A stretch of DNA of 12,076 bases. Source: Paenibacillaceae bacterium UBA6304 (GTDB taxonomy: Bacteria; Bacillota; Bacilli; Paenibacillales; Paenibacillaceae). Every line of letters begins with the position of its first letter. Within the stretch, counting starts at the first letter, position 1. The position numbers and the translations under genes were made by a program. The notes beneath the pieces were generated by a model. It searched no databases. It had not been told where the DNA came from and worked only from the letters and a program-made list of their open reading frames with translations. Positions 7,521 through 12,076 of this stretch are shown here, piece by piece. The stretch covers positions 1 to 12,076 of the forward strand of contig DJTQ01000256.1 in assembly GCA_002439285.1 (NCBI GenBank), in the 5' to 3' direction.

Positions 7521-9815
7521 ATGGAACTTGAAATTCGGACAGAGTATGTCATCAAGCAACCAAAAATACCGTTTCGTTCAAAGCTGCTTGAACGTATCCG
7601 TCGAACGTACCGGTACGATACCGCGTTCTGGCGAATCAGCATGGCCGGTCCCTGTGGGGCCGGCATCTTCGCGTTTATCCTTGCCGCGCTAGGCATGCCG
7701 ACAGGTCTGGGAACCTCCTTTGACACCTTGACCTTCGCCTTCATCGGAACAGCAGCGCTGTTTGTGGCCGCCCATTTAGTCGCCCTTATACTGGCTTTGA
7801 TCGGACTCCCCGTCCCCCGCCTGTATCTTGGCACCATTATCTTCGATTTGGCCGCTGTCTTCCTTATCTTCTACCAAGAGGATGAGGACTTCGCCATCTC
7901 GGCTATCGTGTCCGGGGCTCTGACACTTGCCGGGGTGATTATCGGCCTTTTGGCCGGATTGTTGACATCCCGGAAGGTTGGACTGCGGATCAAAACTTGC
8001 CTGGCCGGCGTTTTGCTGCTGGCCGGTTTAACCGCCGCGGTGTGGCCCGATCCTAACGAGCCCGTTATCTCGTTTGAAGTTCCGGCCTATTCGGAGATCA
8101 CCGCCTTGAACCCCGGCGAACCGGGCAATTACCATGTCGAATCGTTTTATTACGGAAGCGGAAATGACGTATGGCAACCGGAATACGGGAAAGATACCGA
8201 TCTCATCTCAAGCTCGGTGGATGCCTCCGCTTATATCAAAAAATGGTCTAAGTTCAGAACATTCTATTGGGGGTTCGACGAACAAGCGCTTCCGTTGAAT
8301 GGGCGAGTATGGATGCCGGAAGGCTCAGGATCTTATCCACTCGTCCTGATCGTCCATGGAAATCATTTAATGGAGGACTACTCGGATGACGGATACTCGT
8401 ATTTGGGGAACCTGCTTGCAAGTCGGGGATTCATCGCGGTGTCCGTGGATGAGAACTTCCTCAATTATTCTGTCTGGACCGGAATCCCGGACAACGACAT
8501 GAAGGTACGGGCCTGGATGCTGCTCAAGCATTTGCAGCAAATCGGCAACTTTGCGGCGAACCCGGATACGCCGTTCTATGGGCGGGTTGACTTTGGGCAA
8601 GTCGCCTTGATCGGACACTCCCGGGGCGGTCAGGCCGTCTCGATGGCTTCCGACTACAAACGGTGGTTTGCCGCCGATAAGACGCTGGAAGACATCGGTC
8701 AATACCATATCCGCGCCATCGCAGCCATCGCCCCGACCGATAAAAAGATTGACGGAAATTATGCCAAGCTGAAGAATGTCAACTATTTGACACTGCAGGG
8801 TGCACGTGATGGCGATGTCAACGATTTTGACGGAGAGCGTCAATATGCGCGTACGTCATTTTCGGCAGATGATTCCTCCTTTAAAACATCCCTATACATC
8901 GCCGATGCCAACCACAGCCAGTTCAATACCGGATGGGGCGGCCGGGATATCAGCTATCCTAAGGGGATTCTTCTGAGCCGGAAAGACTTAATGCCCGCTG
9001 CAGAACAACGGACAATTGCAAAGGTGTATATTTCCGCTTTTCTGGAGACCACGCTTCACAGGCAAGAACAGTATCTTCCTTTGTTCCTGGATTATAGAAC
9101 CGGATTGTCCTGGCTGCCCGAAACTGCGTACTTCAATCGTTTTGAGAGCGGGAAAATGGTAAGCTGGGCCCGGTTCGATGAGGATTTGAACCGAATGACC
9201 TTGCCGGGAGGCGGCGTAGCCGAAGGACAGGATATCGTTTGGAAGGAAGAAGAGGCCAAAAACCGCCGCCAGTCCGGGAAAGGCACCCGGGGTGCAGTGC
9301 TGGAAAGGGACGATCAGACGGAGGTTGTATCCACCTACAGTTTAAGTTGGGATAGCGCGGCACCATCTCCGGTCTCGGGACCGGCGCAAACTCTCTCCTT
9401 TTCCTTATCGGATCGAAGTTATGAGATGAACACGATGTCCGTGAGCGGGAACACAAACGAGGATAGCGGGGATACTCCTCAAAAATTGGATATCGAAGTA
9501 GAACTGGAGAGCCGGGACGGGGTCACCGTTCGGCTCCCCCTGTCGAATTTCATGCCGATTCTGCCCTTGCCGGAAACCAGTTATACGCTCCACCCCTGGC
9601 TGGACCTGCACCTGTCCGACGGCAAATACAAGAATCCGACCGAGGCGGTTTTTCAAACTTATCAGTTGCCGTTAGCCGCCTTCATCGATGCGAACCCAGA
9701 ATTCACCCCGTCCTCCGGCATCTCGCGGCTTACCTTCCGCCTCACCGGAGGAACCGGACGAGTGATGCTGGATGATATCGGGGTATATGGTGAATCGCAG
9801 CTCTTGCCGTTCTAG
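7521..9815 (+). CDS. Membrane-anchored alpha/beta hydrolase with C-terminal beta-sandwich-like region
   Basis: This 764-residue multidomain protein is not matched to a named gene. After a basic cytoplasmic N-terminus (1-42) come about five membrane helices (about 44-60, 70-97, 101-117, 125-148, 158-175). Loop charges (basic at 149-158, acidic QEDEDF near 119-124) obey the positive-inside rule with the remainder outside. Residues about 180-520 are an alpha/beta-hydrolase domain: the oxyanion-strand motif VLIVHGN (HGN 279-281), nucleophile elbow GHSRGG with S367, a probable acid D430 or D432 (GARDGD), and H465 in DANHSQFN. Residues about 535-764 look beta-rich and end in VMLDDIGVYG, reminiscent of galactose-binding-like or CIA30-type folds. 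The reaction is probably ester or amide hydrolysis at the outer membrane face; the substrate is unknown. The ATG start has GGGGGAA upstream. The stop codon directly abuts the repeat block that follows. Confidence 0.88.
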   Translation: MELEIRTEYVIKQPKIPFRSKLLERIRRTYRYDTAFWRISMAGPCGAGIFAFILAALGMPTGLGTSFDTLTFAFIGTAALFVAAHLVALILALIGLPVPRLYLGTIIFDLAAVFLIFYQEDEDFAISAIVSGALTLAGVIIGLLAGLLTSRKVGLRIKTCLAGVLLLAGLTAAVWPDPNEPVISFEVPAYSEITALNPGEPGNYHVESFYYGSGNDVWQPEYGKDTDLISSSVDASAYIKKWSKFRTFYWGFDEQALPLNGRVWMPEGSGSYPLVLIVHGNHLMEDYSDDGYSYLGNLLASRGFIAVSVDENFLNYSVWTGIPDNDMKVRAWMLLKHLQQIGNFAANPDTPFYGRVDFGQVALIGHSRGGQAVSMASDYKRWFAADKTLEDIGQYHIRAIAAIAPTDKKIDGNYAKLKNVNYLTLQGARDGDVNDFDGERQYARTSFSADDSSFKTSLYIADANHSQFNTGWGGRDISYPKGILLSRKDLMPAAEQRTIAKVYISAFLETTLHRQEQYLPLFLDYRTGLSWLPETAYFNRFESGKMVSWARFDEDLNRMTLPGGGVAEGQDIVWKEEEAKNRRQSGKGTRGAVLERDDQTEVVSTYSLSWDSAAPSPVSGPAQTLSFSLSDRSYEMNTMSVSGNTNEDSGDTPQKLDIEVELESRDGVTVRLPLSNFMPILPLPETSYTLHPWLDLHLSDGKYKNPTEAVFQTYQLPLAAFIDANPEFTPSSGISRLTFRLTGGTGRVMLDDIGVYGESQLLPF

Positions 9816-9994
9816 CGGACATAGGAGACCTTATTTATAGAAAAATCAAGATTCTATAATTCTTACGGACTCAGGAGACCTTATTCCCTTCAAAAAGCGG
9901 CGAAACTGGTTTTTAAGCTCCATTAAGGTCTCTGGTGTCCGTTATATTCTAAAATGCCTAATTTAGCGACGGATAGCGTCCCTCATGTCCGTTA
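9816..9994. repeat. Symmetric block of four 20-bp repeats (two direct, two inverted) with 50-bp period
   Basis: Copy 1 (9816-9835) is CGGACATAGGAGACCTTATT. Copy 2 (9866-9885) differs at two bases (CGGACTCAGG start). Copies 3 (9923-9941) and 4 (about 9974-9991) are inverted; read on the minus strand they begin CGGACACCAGAGACCTTAA and CGGACATGAGGGACGCTA. Copy starts are 50 bp apart on both sides, and 1/4 and 2/3 are symmetric about 9903.5. Copies 2 and 3 can pair over 18 positions with 15 Watson-Crick pairs and one G-U. The 50-bp units between copies 1-2 and 3-4 (inverted) share 28 of 50 bases. It starts immediately after the hydrolase stop codon. It looks like a dispersed intergenic repeat unit arranged as a large stem; no coding potential is seen. 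Confidence 0.8.
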
Positions 9995-10019
9995 AATTTC
10001 CAAATCAGGTGCTGACAAC

Positions 10020-10055
10020 AAAAAAAGCGAGATTCCTCTTCGGGATCTCGCTTTT
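10020..10055 (-). terminator. Strong terminator, probably bidirectional, between the hydrolase and GbsR-family genes
   Basis: A 14-bp stem (10023-10036 with 10042-10055, one G-U) encloses a TCTTC loop. On the minus strand it is followed by a run of seven T, just past the GbsR-family stop codon, so it ends that gene. On the plus strand the stem ends in TTTT and could also stop the hydrolase transcript after the repeat block. Confidence 0.9.
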
Positions 10056-10058
10056 CTC

Positions 10059-10613
10059 TTACTCCTTCGGCACCAGGTTATATATCTCGCCGCTCTCCAT
10101 CACATCGATCAATCGGTCCAGCCATTCGTAATATTTGACGGCCTCGCCCATCTTGCGCTGATCTTCCTCGAGAATAGAACGAAAAGGCTCCTGTGGACTA
10201 TTCTCCCCAGCCATAGACTTATTGATTTCCTGGATCGCACGGCGAAGTACCAGGATGTTGGTTTCCACCGCTTTTCTCCATTTGATTGCAAAGAAATCGG
10301 TAAACGTCTGATACCAGTCATATTCAACTTCGTACAAATCTTTACGGGAGCCCTTCTCCCAAACTTTATTTACCATCTTCAAGTCAAGCAGGGTGCGCAC
10401 CCCCGTACTCATGCTTGTCTTGCTCATTTTCATTTCCATTCCCATTTCATCCAAGGTCATCGGCTTGTCGGCAAAAAAAAGTAGCCCGTACAAATGGCCC
10501 GTTGACAAAGATATCCCATATAAGTCCATATTTCTTCCAATCGCTTCTATAACACGCTTACGCACTTTTAATAACTCGGTATGTTGTTCCGGTGTGAGCT
10601 GGTCCAAGCTCAT
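10059..10613 (-). CDS. GbsR/OpcR-family transcriptional regulator (MarR-like)
   Basis: This is a 184-residue cytoplasmic DNA-binding protein. The N-terminal helix (about 1-35) leads into a winged helix: LSTGHLYGLLFFADKPMTLD, then EMGMEMKMSKTSMSTGVRTL as the recognition helix region (about 55-76), and a wing with VNKVWEKGSRKDLYEVEYDW (about 81-100). The C-terminal helices (about 105-175) suit dimerisation. These match the GbsR family, which in Bacillus represses choline import and glycine betaine synthesis genes (GbsR, OpcR). The gene is divergent from opuAA across a 321-bp control region, so it is likely to regulate that transporter and perhaps itself. The ATG start has AGGAGG 8 nt upstream. 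It is monocistronic, closed by a strong terminator. Whether it senses choline, as GbsR does, cannot be read from the sequence. Confidence 0.9.
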   Translation of the reverse strand: MSLDQLTPEQHTELLKVRKRVIEAIGRNMDLYGISLSTGHLYGLLFFADKPMTLDEMGMEMKMSKTSMSTGVRTLLDLKMVNKVWEKGSRKDLYEVEYDWYQTFTDFFAIKWRKAVETNILVLRRAIQEINKSMAGENSPQEPFRSILEEDQRKMGEAVKYYEWLDRLIDVMESGEIYNLVPKE

Positions 10614-10776
10614 GCGTGCGACCTCCTATCATTGCGCAATCCAGTATCCTCATTTCCGCAGGCGCTTTCACAGGCGGACGAATACTTATTCTATCTTAAG
10701 AAAAGGATGCCCAAAAGTAAAGAAGTGAACCGGGTAGCATTTAGGAGCATTCGGTAGGTATGTAAAGATTCTTTAT

Positions 10777-10807
10777 GTACAGTTTTTTCTGTACGTTCTA
10801 TACGTAC
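10777..10807. promoter_or_regulatory. Tandem GTAC dyads, candidate operator for the GbsR-family regulator
   Basis: GTACAG-N6-CTGTAC (10777-10794) is a perfect inverted repeat. Its right arm is shared with a second perfect dyad, GTACGT-N5-ACGTAC (10791-10807). Three GTAC half-sites are thus spaced 14 and 13 bp apart. They end 11 bp before the -35 of opuAA, a place where a bound dimer pair could control the promoter. Confidence 0.5.
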
Positions 10808-10818
10808 GGTTTTAAGAA

Positions 10819-10848
10819 TTGATTAAAAGCTTGGTTATTTGCTACACT
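10819..10848 (+). promoter_or_regulatory. Promoter of opuAA (sigma-A type, extended -10)
   Basis: TTGATT (10819-10824) and TACACT (10843-10848) are 18 nt apart, and TGC directly before TACACT gives an extended -10. The start of transcription would be near 10855, leaving an 80-base leader before the ATG. A short GACAC/GTGTC inverted repeat lies in that leader (10862-10890). Confidence 0.55.
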
Positions 10849-10934
10849 AAAAGCATGAATTGACACGAAGCGGCGAAAATTAACTGTGTCTATGTAGAGA
10901 AATGAAATTTGCAGAATTCAAAAGGGGTGAATGT

Positions 10935-12076
10935 ATGGGAAATGAAATCCTTAAAGTCAACCGATTAAGTAAATTGTTCGGACCAGGTGCCGAGCAAGGC
11001 ATTCAACTACTGGAGCAAGGATATACGAAGGAACGACTTGCGAAAGAAAAAAATATCATGGTCGGCGTTAACCGGGTAAGTCTCAGCATCAATGAAGGCG
11101 AAATCTTCGTGATCATGGGGTTGTCGGGCAGCGGTAAATCCACCCTGGTACGGATGCTTAACCGTCTGATCGAGCCCACTTCAGGCGAAGTGCTGATCCA
11201 TGGACAGGACTTGAGAAAAATGAATAAGTCACAGCTTCGGGAAGTACGCCGCAAAACCATCAGTATGGTGTTCCAGAAGTTTGCTCTATTTCCCCACCGG
11301 ACCGTCCTTGAAAACGTGGAATATGGTTTGGAAGTGCAGAAAGTGGATAAATCGGAGCGCCGGGAAAAGGCCCAGAAATCACTGGAGTTGGTTGGTTTGA
11401 AGAGCTGGGAGCACGTCATGCCCGACCAACTGAGCGGCGGCATGCAGCAACGGGTCGGCTTGGCGCGGGCACTGGCCAACGATCCTGAGATTCTGCTGAT
11501 GGATGAAGCATTCAGCGCGTTGGACCCGCTTATTCGTCGGGATATGCAAGATGAGCTTTTAGAATTACAAGAAAAAATGAAAAAAACGATCGTCTTCATT
11601 ACCCATGATCTGGATGAAGCGCTGCGCATCGGCGACCGGATCGCATTAATGAAGGACGGAGAGCTTGTGCAAATCGGTACGCCGGAGGAAATGCTAACCC
11701 AGCCTGCGGACCGCTATGTTGAGCGGTTTATTGAAGATGTCGACTTGTCTAAAGTCTTGACGGCATCGCGGGTTATGCGCAGACCTGAAACAGTGACCTT
11801 GGACCGCGGACCCCGGGTCGCCCTGCAGTTGATGCGGGAAAGAGGCATTTCCAATCTGTTCGTCATCGACCGGGCCAAACGGCTACTTGGTGTCATTACG
11901 GCGGAAGACGCCTCTCAAGCGCTGAAAACAGGGGCTTCTTTGCGCGATATTCTGATCGAAGACGGCCCGAAAGTACCGCCTGATACGTTGCTAAACGAGC
12001 TATTTGAAGTGACCAGTTCGGCGAAGGTACCGCTGGCGGTAGTCGATGAACAGGACAGGTTGCTCGGCGTCATTTC
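10935..12076 (+). CDS. opuAA: Glycine betaine ABC transporter ATP-binding subunit with CBS domains (3' end cut by window)
   Basis: 380 codons are open to the right edge with no stop. This is the ATPase of a quaternary-amine osmoprotectant importer (OpuA/ProU type) on the inner membrane face. The N-terminal insertion before the nucleotide-binding core (about 15-45, with QLLEQGYTKERL) is typical of ProV/OpuAA. Motifs follow in order: Walker A GLSGSGKS (62-69), Q-loop Q114 in VFQKFALFPH, signature LSGGM (166-170), Walker B ILLMDE (186-191), D-loop SALDPL, and H-loop H224. Two CBS domains occupy about 275-330 and 335 onward, the second cut by the edge; in OpuA these sense ionic strength. Similarity to B. 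subtilis OpuAA is recognised from memory across the whole length. ATG at 10935 has AGGGGTGA upstream. The permease (opuAB) and binding protein (opuAC) genes are expected to follow. Total family length is near 400-420, so little is missing. Confidence 0.93.
   Translation, partial: MGNEILKVNRLSKLFGPGAEQGIQLLEQGYTKERLAKEKNIMVGVNRVSLSINEGEIFVIMGLSGSGKSTLVRMLNRLIEPTSGEVLIHGQDLRKMNKSQLREVRRKTISMVFQKFALFPHRTVLENVEYGLEVQKVDKSERREKAQKSLELVGLKSWEHVMPDQLSGGMQQRVGLARALANDPEILLMDEAFSALDPLIRRDMQDELLELQEKMKKTIVFITHDLDEALRIGDRIALMKDGELVQIGTPEEMLTQPADRYVERFIEDVDLSKVLTASRVMRRPETVTLDRGPRVALQLMRERGISNLFVIDRAKRLLGVITAEDASQALKTGASLRDILIEDGPKVPPDTLLNELFEVTSSAKVPLAVVDEQDRLLGVI

Larger units (their letters stand above)
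10614..10934. other. Divergent control region between the GbsR-family gene and opuAA
   Basis: No gene is seen in these 321 bp. They hold the GbsR-side ribosome site (AGGAGG, 10622-10627 on the minus strand), a perfect ten-base palindrome ATTGCGCAAT (10631-10640), a weak minus-strand -10 candidate TAGAAT (10688-10693), tandem GTAC-based dyads (10777-10807), and the opuAA promoter and leader. The region from about 10810 onward is AT-rich. Confidence 0.7.

Noticed and set aside
8367-8843. 158-codon open frame on the minus strand
   Set aside because: It is antisense to the catalytic domain of the hydrolase and shows no motif or ribosome site.
9816-9885. Two 20-bp direct repeats at 50-bp spacing, resembling a minimal CRISPR array
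   Set aside because: The other two copies are inverted, repeats vary, and no cas gene is present; it is better seen as a symmetric dispersed repeat.
10657-10670. Firm annotation of a cre site upstream of the GbsR-family gene
   Set aside because: Two mismatches to the consensus and no supporting carbon-metabolism role; kept only as a low-interest observation.
11003-11629. 208-codon open frame on the minus strand, very Ser/Arg-rich
   Set aside because: It is antisense to opuAA, whose Walker, signature and CBS motifs are clear; the composition is that of a shadow frame.

Overview
The window looks like a chromosomal segment of a low-to-mid GC, spore-former-type Firmicute, most probably a Paenibacillus or close relative. 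The reasons are the strong AGGAGG ribosome binding sites, TTG start use, U-tract hairpin terminators, a YesM/YesN-type two-component system beside an Lpl/YtcQ-type sugar transporter that lacks its own ATPase, and a GbsR-family regulator beside an OpuA-type glycine betaine transporter. The species call is inference from gene content, not from a marker gene.

Region 1 (1-5872, all minus strand) is a sugar-uptake block. It is read from right to left: two MalF/MalG-like permeases, a large lipoprotein solute-binding protein, a strong terminator (2169-2197), then an AraC-type response regulator and, overlapping it by ATGA, the N-terminal part of a membrane sensor histidine kinase that runs off the left edge. 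The kinase probably senses an extracytoplasmic carbohydrate signal and the regulator drives the transporter. No ATP-binding subunit is seen, so a shared MsmX-type ATPase elsewhere is expected.

Region 2 (5873-9815, plus strand) holds an amino-acid permease of the APC/AAT family, divergent from the transporter across a 190-bp spacer that carries a long imperfect dyad. It is followed by a 764-residue membrane protein joining five predicted membrane helices, an extracytoplasmic alpha/beta-hydrolase domain and a C-terminal beta-sandwich-like region.

Region 3 (9816-10058) is non-coding. It contains four copies of a roughly 20-bp element, two direct and two inverted, with 50-bp periodicity on both sides and exact symmetry about position 9903.5, so the whole 176-bp block can fold as one in-register imperfect hairpin. 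It is followed by a bidirectional-looking terminator. This block is the least explained structure in the window.

Region 4 (10059-12076) is an osmoprotection locus: a GbsR-family MarR-like repressor on the minus strand, a 321-bp divergent control region with tandem GTAC-based dyads just upstream of an extended -10 promoter, and opuAA, the CBS-domain ATPase of a glycine betaine importer, cut by the right edge.
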